From Cercis canadensis (taxonomy: Eukaryota; Streptophyta; Magnoliopsida; Fabales; Fabaceae): a DNA stretch of 64,000 nt. The stretch spans positions 379,069 to 443,068 of the forward strand of contig QAOA01006962.1 of NCBI GenBank assembly GCA_003255065.1, written 5' to 3'. Of the stretch, positions 1 to 10,090 are shown piece by piece. Under the pieces are notes generated by a model, which made no database searches, had not been told where the DNA came from, and was given only the letters and a program-made list of their open reading frames with translations. Position numbers and translations under genes: made by a program. Every line of letters begins with the position of its first letter. Positions within the stretch are counted from its first letter, which is position 1.

Positions 1-1596
1 GAGAGTTTAAAAGTTGGAGGAAATTCCTTGGCAGGGGTATTCTCTGAATCAAATTTCGCCAACCTCACAAATTTAAAGGTGTTGGACTTGAGCTCATCGG
101 CTTTCCTGTTTAATTGTAGTTCTAACTGGATTCCTCCTTTTCAACTTGAGGAAATAGTTCTGAGATCTTCTATTTTGGGTCCGATATTTCCTACATGGTT
201 ATATACACAGAGATTTCTCAATACTCTAGATATTTCCAGCTCAGGAATTTCATTTGTTAATCATGACAAGTTTTGGAACTTTGTATCAAATATCACTGGG
301 GACATATCAAATCTGGTGCTAAACACATGGTCGGTAGATCTAACATCAAATAAATTCACTGGTGGGTTACCACGTATAACACCAAATGTCAGTGAATTCT
401 TTGCATGGAACAACTCCTTCTCAGGACCCATTTCTCCTTTGTTATGTGGTACTGGGAATGCAGAGCAGAGTTATCTATCCTTTTTGGATTTGTCAGATAA
501 TCTTTTATCTGGAGAACTTCCTGATTGCTGGATGAATAGGAAATATCTACATACTGTTAACTTGGGAAGTAATAATCTCACAGGTAGAATTCCTCAGTCA
601 ATGGGCTCATTATCTTTGCTTAAGGCATTGTATTTGTATGACAATAACTTGTTCGGAGATATACCTTTGTCATTGCAACATTGCAATGAATTGCAATTCC
701 TCAATCTAGGAGGAAATCAATTTTCAGGAAGTATACCAAGCTGGTTGACACAGAGTATAATAGCTATCTTTTTGAGAGGCAATCAATTTACTGGAAGTAT
801 TCCACCACAGATATGTCAGCTTTCTTCTATTATTATATTAGATCTTGCTGATAATAGGCTATCAGGATCCATACCTGAATGCCTTTATGATTTGACTGCC
901 ATGAAAAATGTAAGCACTCTCCAAACTTCCATTGCAATTCCAAACACCCCACATGATTTTCCATATCGTTTTAAGTTTCATACGAAAGGCCTAGAATTAG
1001 AATCCCAGTTCAGCTTGTTGAATTGGTGGACACTTATTGACCTTTCCAAAAATAACCTAGTTGGATCAATTCCACTTGAATTATTTCATCTTGTTGGATT
1101 AAAATCCTTGAATTTGTCTCAAAATCATTTGACAGGAAAGATACCACTAGAGATTGGTCAAATGAAAAATTTAGAATCCTTGGATGTCTCAATGAACCAA
1201 CTTTTGGGCGAACTTCCTCAAGCCATCTCAGGTTTGTCTTTTCTCGAATATTTGAACTTGTCATTCAACCATTTCACAGGAAAAATTCCAATAGGGATCC
1301 AACTTCAAAGTTTTGACGCAAGTTGCTATATCGGAAACCTTGAACTTTGTGGAGCTCCCTTAAAGAACTGCACACAAGGGAAACATTCCGTTGAAATAGT
1401 CAATGCAAAAGATGAAGATGAATTTTTGTCAAGGTTCTATCTTGGCATGGGAGCTGGATTTGCCATTGGCTTTTGGGGAATTTGCGGTGACCTTTTCTTA
1501 AAAAGGGCATGGAGGCATGCCTATTTCAAGCTTCTTGATGATATTAAAGATTGGTTTTATCTCAAAGTGCTCCTAACAATGAACTCCTTCAGTTGA
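1..1596 (+). CDS. EIX-type LRR receptor-like protein, 3' part (RLP1)
   Basis: The reading frame is open from base 1, so the start and N-terminal LRRs lie outside the window. The visible part encodes leucine-rich repeats of the plant extracellular type (LxxLxLxxNxLxGxIP), then the C-terminal cap (CYIGNLELCGAPLKNC), an acidic stretch (KDEDEF), one membrane helix rich in Gly (FYLGMGAGFAIGFWGICG) and a short cytoplasmic tail without a kinase domain. The tail holds two YxxPhi motifs (YFKL, YLKV), as in the tomato EIX receptors, where such motifs link to endocytosis. The family perceives extracellular elicitors at the plasma membrane and signals through partner kinases. Compared with RLP2 it lacks 12 residues (ELLDISNNSING) of one LRR near base 296, in frame. 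The stop is followed by a probable 3'-UTR intron donor. No disabling change is seen in the visible part. EIX-like is by recognition; the ligand is unknown. Confidence 0.85.
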   Translation, partial: ESLKVGGNSLAGVFSESNFANLTNLKVLDLSSSAFLFNCSSNWIPPFQLEEIVLRSSILGPIFPTWLYTQRFLNTLDISSSGISFVNHDKFWNFVSNITGDISNLVLNTWSVDLTSNKFTGGLPRITPNVSEFFAWNNSFSGPISPLLCGTGNAEQSYLSFLDLSDNLLSGELPDCWMNRKYLHTVNLGSNNLTGRIPQSMGSLSLLKALYLYDNNLFGDIPLSLQHCNELQFLNLGGNQFSGSIPSWLTQSIIAIFLRGNQFTGSIPPQICQLSSIIILDLADNRLSGSIPECLYDLTAMKNVSTLQTSIAIPNTPHDFPYRFKFHTKGLELESQFSLLNWWTLIDLSKNNLVGSIPLELFHLVGLKSLNLSQNHLTGKIPLEIGQMKNLESLDVSMNQLLGELPQAISGLSFLEYLNLSFNHFTGKIPIGIQLQSFDASCYIGNLELCGAPLKNCTQGKHSVEIVNAKDEDEFLSRFYLGMGAGFAIGFWGICGDLFLKRAWRHAYFKLLDDIKDWFYLKVLLTMNSFS

Positions 1597-3860
1597 AAGC
1601 CGCTAGTGCACTGGTAAGCAATATGAAAACCCTTTTTTTTAAGGATATAATTAACATTTTTGTTAAAGTTTATTATTTTTTTTCTTTAATGACTGATTTA
1701 AAGGATGAAAATATGAAATCTTTTTTTTTTTTTGTCTAATGGAGGTTACACAACAGGATGTAGCTTATTCCATTGAAAAATTTCACCCCACCTGCTCCTA
1801 GTAATGGGATTTAAACTCATTACATCTATAATCAAGTACCAAGTACTCAACTACTAAAATATCCCCTTAAGAACATAAAAGTCTTTTATTCAATGGAACC
1901 TAACTTAAATTTTCCAATTCTAATCCTTTGTTGATACATAGATAATTTACACAACTATAAGATGTATTTTATGCTTATGCATTTGTTTTGTGCATATACT
2001 AACATTGTATTCTAGCAAACTTGTATGCAAATTTAACAACCCGTTTTGTCCAATATACGAGCCAATCCTACTGTGTAAACTTCTTCAAAGGATTAAGAAG
2101 AGAATACTTGAAAAGGAAGAAAACAGAGGATAGGAAAGAAAATTATTTTATTTCCACTTATTTAGATATTTTAGTAAAAGTAAACTACAAGGGGAATACC
2201 CCTTACTTCATTAAAATAAACTACAAGGAGATATATAAATAAAGAAACTTTTGTTAAATAGCTTCTATTATAAAACTAATGCTGCTTGTTTAAACTTAAA
2301 ACTTTACTTATCTAATATGCACCATTTCTTAATCAGGTCCTTGTGGAGCATTCTTCAAAAGGTGACTTTTGTTCAGCATTACCAGAGGCCACATGTCATG
2401 TTATGAAAGATAGTAGAGTGAAGCTTGCTTTCTTTATCGTTTTTCTTTCCCACTTATATGTAGTGAAGATTGCTCTTAAGTTCAACCCTCTGAGTTATTA
2501 TTTTTATGTGTGAATAAGTTGTGTTAGTCTTTCAGAAAAGTGAGCGTGTTAGTGTGTGCGCTATACTCCAAAATAAAGCTTGTGACCAAGTGAGAGTCTT
2601 CAAGAGTGTATGTGCTTAATTATACCATAGTAATGTATAAGTGTTTCTCTCAATACTAATTTTCTTCCATTACTTATCATGTGTTTCCACTTTCAACTCT
2701 ACATCTATGACAAAGAAAAAAGACTGTTAAAAGTAAAGAAAATTATTAAAACAGAAAACAAAAGAATTGGCTGGAGGGTAATTATAGCCCCTGCATATTT
2801 ACAGGGGTGGCCTTATGAGTATTAATAGTGCAGTCATCAAGATTGAAAGGGCTATATGTCCCAAAAAAATTAATCTGTTTTGGGTGCCTATGATTTTGCA
2901 TACTTCCACCAGTGCTGCTACCATTCTTTTCCACTAGAAGGAACTTCTTAAGTACGTACTGGTCGTTATGTGTCCTCACATCAATAGTTCTCTACATTGC
3001 AATATAACAGGCATTAGAACTAGTAGAATCAAACTAAATCTTCAATTTTTCATTTATTAATGTTGCTAGATTGTAATATTTACTCGTATATATAAACTGT
3101 CCCTTTCAAGCTACAAATCTAATTTCCTTTACTTTGGCCAAGTTCTAATACGAAACTTGCAAACCCTTAGGACAACCTTAATATTACTCGGCCATGGGCC
3201 ATTGAATAAAATCTAATGGTAATGTTTGTTTGAGAAAGCTCTTGACGGCATAGGCCATGAACACCTGAGCATAGTGAAAATCACTTGTAGAAATCAGTAG
3301 AGAAGGCAAGTGGCCACCTAAAAAAGGTGATGCCATTCTCTATTGCCTGCCCATCAAGATGTGGCTCTGTTTGTTTTGACGAAAAATAAAAATTTTATAA
3401 AAACTTTTTCAAAGAAAATATTTTCCCAAAACAATTTCTATTTCAAATTTTAAAAAAAAAAAAAAAGCCCCTCTCCACATCTGATGGACGGTCCAAGGTA
3501 GTCTCATATTGAAGAGCTGGTATCCAGAGCTGGCCCAAAACATATTGAAGGTAGTCTCATTAACATTACTAATTGGGAAATTTTTTTTATCTTCATTAGT
3601 ATTTTTGTCTTCCGAGTTTGAACAAAAATTCAATTTAGTTCTCCTTGTTCCAATTTTCACAATGTTACCCTCCCATTTTCTCAATTGGACCAATTCAGTG
3701 CAATTTGTAACCCATGTTAGGTGGCTGAATTTGATTATGTGACCGTTTAAATGCTGACATGACACTTATAGTGATGACATGTCACTGGCAGTGCTGATGT
3801 GGCATCTAATCTGAATCAAGGATGGTTCATTTGCATAACTATTTTGTCACAAGTTCATAA
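1597..3860 (+). other. 3'-UTR and downstream flank of RLP1, duplicated behind RLP2
   Basis: No coding gene is supported here. The stretch is collinear with 17983-19810 behind RLP2. Both have a GTAAGCAAT donor-like site just after the stop, a later exon-like block after an ATCAG acceptor (2335 and 18661) reading GAGCATTCTTCAAAAGG, and a shared block at about 3520-3850 (19500-19800). The flank was therefore duplicated together with the RLP gene. Copy 1 has unique sequence at about 2130-2270 where copy 2 has another segment. Confidence 0.6.
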
Positions 3861-4290
3861 AAATACACTCCAAGCCAATCCCAGAACCGTCACGGTTGGA
3901 TAGCTTCCTCATAACAAATCAAATTTTCAACTACTGTAACCAAATTAATGGGTATGTTACAAGATCTTTATCCGGTTAACCTAGTTTTTCTTCTCCAATA
4001 CAATAAAGGAAGAGACATATATAGATAGATAGCTATATTTAGAGTTATATCTGCGCATGTTTAATAAATACAAGCCTTATTATGTTATGCACTTCAATTG
4101 TATTCTACAAATTCTACTAAAAAAAAATAGGTAAAAATATACCTCTTTTTAGAGAATTTTTTTTTGAACAATTGAATCCGTGAATTAAGTGCTAAAAAAA
4201 TCAATTCTATATTGTTTCTCATTATTAGGTTTTTATCTCATCGAACAGATCAAATCCCGAATTCATTTATTTTTTTTTGNTTTGGTATCC

Positions 4291-4534
4291 GTTTTTGGGG
4301 ATTTGTGTTGCCCTTTTCACTTTCCCACTCTAGAGTTGAACCCCACCTTCCTTGAAACCACACTGAAGCTCCGAGAGTAAGGGTAACTCTCACTCTGATT
4401 TCCCACTCTCCGAGTCAACGGTCAACCCCTCTCTCTCCCCCTCTTTCCTCCTCCTTCAAGACCTATCCCTGGTTAATGGTTAATTTCTTCAATGGGGACT
4501 TTAACTGACCCCATGCAAAAATGGGGTTAAACAA
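4291..4534 (+). repeat. 244-bp near-identical copy of 5498-5741, bounded by single Ns
   Basis: The block aligns without gaps to 5498-5741, with about five mismatches by eye. Single Ns at 4280 and 4536 bracket it. It includes the last few bases of RLP homology (GTTTTTGGGGATTTG) followed by the GTTGAACCCC repeat. The single Ns and gapless match suggest a misplaced contig fragment rather than a biological duplication. Confidence 0.7.
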
Positions 4535-4599
4535 CNTATATTCTATAAAAATAAGTTTAGGTTTTCATTTTTCTTTATATTTATATCTGTTGCAAATTC

Positions 4600-5521
4600 C
4601 AATCAATGCCTTTATGATTTGACTGCCATGAAAAATGTAAGCACCCTCCATAAATGTAAGCACTCTCCATACTGCCATTTTTATTCCAAACACCCCAAAT
4701 GATTTTCCATATCATTTTAAGTTTCATACGAAAGGCCTAGAATTAGAATCCCAGTTCCGCTTGTTGAATTGTTGGACGCTTATCGACCTTTCCAAAAATA
4801 ACCTAGTTGGATCAATTCCACCTGAATTATTTCATCTTGTTGGATTAAAATCCTTGAATTTGTCTCAAAATCATTTGACAGGAAAGATACCACCAGAGAT
4901 TGGTCAAATGAAGAATTTAGAATCTTTGGATTTTTCAATGAATCAATTTTTGGGCGAAATTCCTCAAGTCATCTCAGGCTTTTCTTTTCTCAGTTATTTG
5001 AACTTGTCATTCAACAATTTAACTAGCAAAATCCCAATAGTGTCAAGAACCAATTCAATCTAAAAATTTAAGCTGATAGGTGAAGGTCTAAGAATGGTTT
5101 TATATCTAACACGCCCCCTTTTTGGCTTGAAGCGTGGACTAAGCACAGACTCATTTATACCATGTACTGAAATTTCAATTTAATTGAGAAAGTGGGGACA
5201 GAAGGATTCGATCTCCTGACCGTTTGGTCAAAGAGACTCTGATACCATGTTAAGAATCGATTTAATTTAAAAGTTTAAGCTGATAGGTGAAGGCCCATAA
5301 ATGATTTTATATCTAACAAATAGGGACTCAACTTCAAGGTTTTGATGCAAGTTGCTATATCGGAAACCTTGAACTCTGGGGAGCTCCCTTAAAGAACTGC
5401 ACACAATGCAAAGAATCTGTTGACATAGTCATTGCAAAAGATGAAGATGAATTTTTCTCATGGATCTATCTTGGTATGGGAGTTGGATTTGCCATTAGTT
5501 TTTGGGGATTTGTGTTGCCCT
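4600..5521 (+). pseudogene. RLP3: truncated 3' relic of the receptor-like protein family
   Basis: Homology to RLP1 starts near the ECLYDLTAMKN region and runs through the last LRRs (open at 4761-5035), the C-cap (ASCYIGNLEL, then W where RLP1 has C) and the start of the membrane helix (YLGMGVGFAI). It ends at about 5521, where the GTTGAACCCC repeat family begins. The N-terminal domain, most LRRs and the cytoplasmic tail are missing. A small duplication of TAAATGTAAGCAC disturbs its 5' end, and a TRIM element interrupts it at 5041-5318. Removing the TRIM and one 5-bp target copy restores the frame across the site, so the relic was an RLP before that insertion. Confidence 0.85.
5041..5318 (-). 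mobile_element. Complete TRIM (miniature LTR retrotransposon), 278 bp
   Basis: Two 71-bp direct LTRs (5041-5111 and 5248-5318) each start TG and end CA. A perfect 5-bp target-site duplication AATAG lies at 5036-5040 and 5319-5323. Read on the minus strand, the first LTR is followed directly by TGGTATCAGAG (5237-5247), the standard primer-binding site for initiator tRNA-Met. The purine tract AAAAAGGGGGCG (5112-5123) lies directly before the second LTR. The internal part of 136 bp has no coding capacity, so the element would need enzymes in trans. The LTRs differ at several positions, so the insertion is not recent. It sits in RLP3. Confidence 0.93.
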
Positions 5522-5539
5522 TTTCACTTTCCCACTCTA

Positions 5540-7020
5540 GAGTTGAACCCCACCTTCCTTGAAACCACACTGAAGCTCCGCGAGTAAGGGTAACTCTCAC
5601 TCTGATTTCCCACTCTCCCAGTCAACGGTCAACCTCTCTCTCTCCCCCTCTTTCCTCCTCCTTCAAGACCTATCCCTGGTTAATGGTTAATTTCTTCAAT
5701 GGGGACTTTAACTGACCCCATGGAAAAATGGGGTTAAACAATCCCATTTTATGTGGGCCACTCAAGTTGTAATAAGTGTGTATTCCTTGGAGATGTTTAA
5801 TATGCATAAACTTCTTTTCTTTTTTTCTCTTTTTTAATTCAAATTTCTCATAATATTCAATACCAAATTAATGCAGTGAACTTTGAATGAAAAAAATTAA
5901 TATTTCCATAATTTGACTACTAGCATGATCTATATATTAACATCTTTTAAATAATGGTTAAAAACAGTGAATTTATCATAATTCACACTGAATGCACTAA
6001 GAGTGGATTCGATCAGATGAAGTATTTGACAAATTCAAGGGATTTTGAAATATATGACATTAAAATGCAGCAATTTAAATTCCTGAATTTATGAAATGTT
6101 GTGTTTGTGTATATATTTTTAAGTGTATGCATTGCCATGTCTTTTTTTCCATGCTGCCCCAATCTCTATTCTTGAACGTTCACCAAACGAGCTGTTTCCA
6201 GTCGGTTGACTGGTTTAGAATAGGATATCGAGAGTTGAACCCCATCTTCTTGAAACCACACTGAAGCTGTATCGTTAATGGCAGCTCTTAGTCTTTGATT
6301 TCCCACACTTTTCCAGTCAACGGTCAACCCTTTTCTCCACCGAGTTTCCAGTCCGTTGACTGATTTAGAATAGGACATCTAGAATTGAACCCCACCTTCT
6401 TGAAACCACACTGAAGCCGTATCGTTAATGGAAGCTCTTAGTCTTTGATTTCCCACACTTTTCCAGTAAATGGTCAACCCTTTTCTCTACCGTAAATGGC
6501 GGCCCTCACACATTCATTTCCCACACTCTTCCAGTCAACGGTAAACCCCTCTCTCTGCCTCTCTTCCCTCCTTCTTCAAGATTCAGCATTCAACAAATGC
6601 ACCTATCCCTGATTAATGGTAAATTTCTTCCATCATTTCACTTTCTCTCTCTAGAGTTGAACCCCACCTTCCTTGAAACCACATTGAAGCTCCACCGTTA
6701 ATGGCGGCTCTCACTCTTTGATTTCCTACTCTCCCAGTCAACGGTAACCCCTCTCTCTTCCCCTCTTCCCGCCTCCTTCAAGATTCAACATTCAATAAAT
6801 GCAGCTATCCCTGGTTAATGGTTAATTTCTTCCATCATTTCACTTTCTCTCTCTAAAGTTGAACCCCACCTTCCTTGAAACCACACTGAAGCTCCACCAT
6901 TAATGGCGGCTCTGACTCTTTGATTTCCCACTCTCCCAGTCAACGATCAACCCCTCTCTATCCCCCTCTTCCCTCCTCCTTCAAGATTCAACATTCAACA
7001 AATGCAGCTATCCCTGGTTA
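5540..7020 (+). repeat. Repeat array with ~150-270 bp spacing (GTTGAACCCC family)
   Basis: Units begin GTTGAACCCCACCTTC and continue through GAAACCACACTGAAGC, an ATGGCGGCTCTCAC block and a CT-rich stretch to CCCTGGTTAATGG. Unit starts are near 5540, 6234, 6384, 6656 and 6858, with a further copy at 4331. Between about 5742 and 6170 there is only AT-rich spacer. One unit (from 6494) is open from ATG for about 37 codons and reads MAALTHSFPTLFQSTVNPSL and on, which resembles a plastid transit peptide; the others have an early TGA. The array may be a duplicated promoter plus first exon of an unknown gene. Confidence 0.7.
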
Positions 7021-7289
7021 ATGCTTATATGTAGGCATGGAAAAATAACTTCTTTCAACAAAAGTGAAGCTACAAAAGCTTCGTTGAGCTTCTNAACTCC
7101 AATTTTAACCTAATAAATTACTTTTAAAAGTTTAAAGAATGTCATCCAAACAAAAAAAAAAAACTTTTTGGAAGACTCACCACAAGTCAATGTATACACA
7201 GTTTTTTGCCATTTTTTTTTTTTTCCTTTTCCTTTCTTAAAATCGTAAGATCTATGCCAAATTGCTAATTATGTAAAATTGATGTTGTT

Positions 7290-7700
7290 GATGACCGATT
7301 CTGAGCAACCTGCAGGAGGGAGAAATATGGTCAGGGAAGGTCGGTGCCGGAGCTCCGGCGACACCTCCGACGCTCAAGTTAGCAAGGTGGGCAAAGGGAG
7401 TGAGGAAACTCCAGAGAAATGAGAGGCTTAGAGCGTGAGCAAGAGCCCCTTTCTATGTGAGCTTTTAAGAGATTATCTAGGAGATGCATGCCTTAGCAGA
7501 GGTATATTAGTCTTCTTACTGTAGCAATGGGTAATGAATATTTTGGGTATTAATAGATGTATATCAATTTTCTCTGTCTAATATATACTAGGAAACAAAA
7601 GAGTCCTACAAATGAAAATTCTTATGTACTCTCCAAGTATGTATTTTAGAGAGACACAAAAACTGAACCCAAGTGTTTATAGGCGTCTCATACTCTTTAT
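7290..7700. other. GC-richer remnant, probably LTR-retrotransposon derived
   Basis: A short GC-rich part (GCCGGAGCTCCGGCGACACC, with a perfect CCGGAGCTCCGG palindrome) stands out from the AT-rich surroundings. It resembles sequences I recall from plant LTR retrotransposons. There is no open frame and I could not find the ends. The flanks at 7020-7290 and 7700-7800 hold only AT-rich DNA and a single N at 7094. Confidence 0.3.
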
Positions 7701-7802
7701 CATTTATCATTTTATTGTAAACCCAAAATTGCAATCAAGCTTTTTTTTCGTTTAAAGGAAATTCATTAAACTCAAACATGGCCAAGTACATATGCAGTCA
7801 AA

Positions 7803-8727
7803 GAGTCATTCTTCTCAATATTGTACATTTGCATCTTATTTACATATCTACGGCACTTTTAAAAAAATTTCCTTCACTACGACAGTTTTTTTTTTTTTTT
7901 TNNNNNNNNNNNNNNNNNNNNNNNNNNNNNNNNNNNNNNNNNNNNNNNNNNNNNNNNNNNNNNNNNNNNNNNNNNNNNNNNNNNNNNNNNNNNNNNNNNN
8001 NNNNNNNNNNNNNNNNNNNNNNNNNNNNNNNNNNNNNNNNNNNNNNNNNNNNNNNNNNNNNNNNNNNNNNNNNNNNNNNNNNNNNNNNNNNNNNNNNNNN
8101 NNNNNNNNNNNNNNNNNNNNNNNNNNNNNNNNNNNNNNNNNNNNNNNNNNNNNNNNNNNNNNNNNNNNNNNNNNNNNNNNNNNNNNNNNNNNNNNNNNNN
8201 NNNNNNNNNNNNNNNNNNNNNNNNNNNNNNNNNNNNNNNNNNNNNNNNNNNNNNNNNNNNNNNNNNNNNNNNNNNNNNNNNNNNNNNNNNNNNNNNNNNN
8301 NNNNNNNNNNNNNNNNNNNNNNNNNNNNNNNNNNNNNNNNNNNNNNNNNNNNNNNNNNNNNNNNNNNNNNNNNNNNNNNNNNNNNNNNNNNNNNNNNNNN
8401 NNNNNNNNNNNNNNNNNNNNNNNNNNNNNNNNNNNNNNNNNNNNNNNNNNNNNNNNNNNNNNNNNNNNNNNNNNNNNNNNNNNNNNNNNNNNNNNNNNNN
8501 NNNNNNNNNNNNNNNNNNNNNNNAAAAAAAAAAAAAAAAAAAAAAACCCCAAAATGCGACACTCCACAGATGCTCCAATGAAAATTCGTCACCCCAATAC
8601 ATCACATAATTCGACACTTAACATGAAAAGTAAAAAAAGAAAAACTGCCGTAATAAAGGAAATTTTTTCAAAAGTGCCGTAGATGTGTAAATAAGATGAA
8701 AATGTACAATATTGAAAAGAATGACTC
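7803..8727. mobile_element. Fold-back element with ~90-bp inverted ends around a sequence gap
   Basis: Bases 7803-7901 (GAGTCATTCTTCTCAATATT, then a CTACGGCACTTTT block) match the reverse complement of about 8633-8727 with few mismatches. The terminal repeats therefore flank the 622-N gap and run into poly-T and poly-A at its edges. GTCAA occurs just outside both ends (about 7797 and 8728), a possible short target duplication. The interior is unknown, so the superfamily cannot be set. The hairpin and homopolymers may have caused the assembly gap. Confidence 0.65.
7902..8523. other. Assembly gap (622 N)
   Basis: A run of N between poly-T (7886-7901) and poly-A (from 8524). Any long open frame across it is an artefact. 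Confidence 0.99.
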
Positions 8728-8841
8728 GTCAATGTATAGCTTACTAATAAAATAAAGCATAAAACAGAAGCATAATTAATGTACGCTCAACCATCATAAG
8801 GGACCCAAACTCCACTAACAAGGCATCATTGATTAAAATTA

Positions 8842-9317
8842 GGCTTAATTACAATTTTGGTCTTTCTATTTTAATCACTTGAACTTTTTGGTCCTCCTTC
8901 TTTAAAAATGAACAATTTAGTTCTTTTATATTTATAAAATCTGCAATTTTGGTCTTGCCAAGCTACGTCTTGTGAACCTTCTTACCAAATTTTAGCTTGA
9001 TCTAATGGTGAATGTGTCTAGATCTTCAGTAAGATGAAAACTTATAGTTTTAGTATTTTGGTCTGAGTTCTACTGTTAGGTCAAATTGAAATTTTGTGGA
9101 GAGATTCACAAGACATATAGCTCTTCAATCTGAACAGTAAGATTATGAATTAGAGAATTTTACACTTTGAAATAAACCTAAGAAATTTTGGCTTAAAGAT
9201 AAAATGACTAAAATTGTTCATTTTATTAATATAGAGTGATTAAATTGTTCATTTTTAAAGAAAAGAACCAAAAAGTTCAAGTGATTAAAATAAGATGACC
9301 AGAATTGTAATTAAGCC
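8842..9317. mobile_element. Non-autonomous MULE-type MITE, 476 bp
   Basis: The ends are inverted repeats starting GGCTTAATTACAATTTTGGT on each side and extending roughly 90-130 bp with mismatches. A perfect 9-bp target duplication TTAAAATTA lies at 8833-8841 and 9318-9326, the length typical of Mutator-like elements. There is no coding frame. The termini differ by one base in the first 20 from the right terminus of MULE1, which starts GGCTTAATTGCAATTTTGGT, so MULE1-type transposase is a plausible source of mobility. Confidence 0.9.
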
Positions 9318-9867
9318 TTAAAATTATTAAAGAACCACAACATAATGTTTGTTCACTTTTGTAGACTTTTACCAGCAAAGCCCATGCTTCGTTATCTTTG
9401 AGTTTGCCTTTTCCATTGACCAGCTATGGCAATTATACTCTTTCTTTTTGAAGTATCAAAAATTTAGAAGTTAAATATGTTGTTCCAGTTCAAAAGGGCA
9501 TTGAAATTAGTGGATGCAATTTCTTGGAAGAATTGAAGAAAAAGACAAAGTCTCTATCGGTGAAGTTTCTTGGACATCATGCAGAATTTCTGAGTAGCAT
9601 ATGGTTGACTTAGTAGTATACATTGACTGAGCTAAGCATATAAACTTTGATAATGCACCAACGGTGAGATTATAGTACTTTGTAACTTGTCTCATTAAGC
9701 CCATTCGAGTCCTATTACGCTCTAATGATGGTTAGGTTCAGTTCACAAATTGTATTGTTTCTGCTATGGTTTCTTTGCGGAGCCAAGTTCGGCTTAAGCC
9801 TAAGTAGAATCAATTCCAAGATTCGTTGCAACGGAAGAGATCAAGAGGTCCTCTTACAATTTAAAAA

Positions 9868-10090
9868 GACTTAATTGCAATTTTGGTTCCCCTATTTTAA
9901 TGAAGTAAACGATTTGGTCCCCCTTCTTTAAAAGTGAACTATTTAACCCTTCTATTTTAACAAAAGTTACATTTCTAGTCCCTCCGTCCATTAGCCATCT
10001 AAAATTAAACAGAAGTGCTGACCTGGCATTTGAATCAGCTGATTTAAGTCATGTGACTGGCACATGACTTTTAAATTGCCGAAATTAACC
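9868..10090 (+). repeat. MULE1 left terminal inverted repeat
   Basis: It starts GACTTAATTGCAATTTTGGT and pairs with 15079-15300. By eye there are about a dozen mismatches over some 222 bp, around 95 % identity, so the insertion is fairly young. Confidence 0.93.

Noticed and set aside
7778..8682. Long open frames of about 240-300 codons on both strands
   Set aside because: They are almost entirely the run of N, with homopolymer edges.
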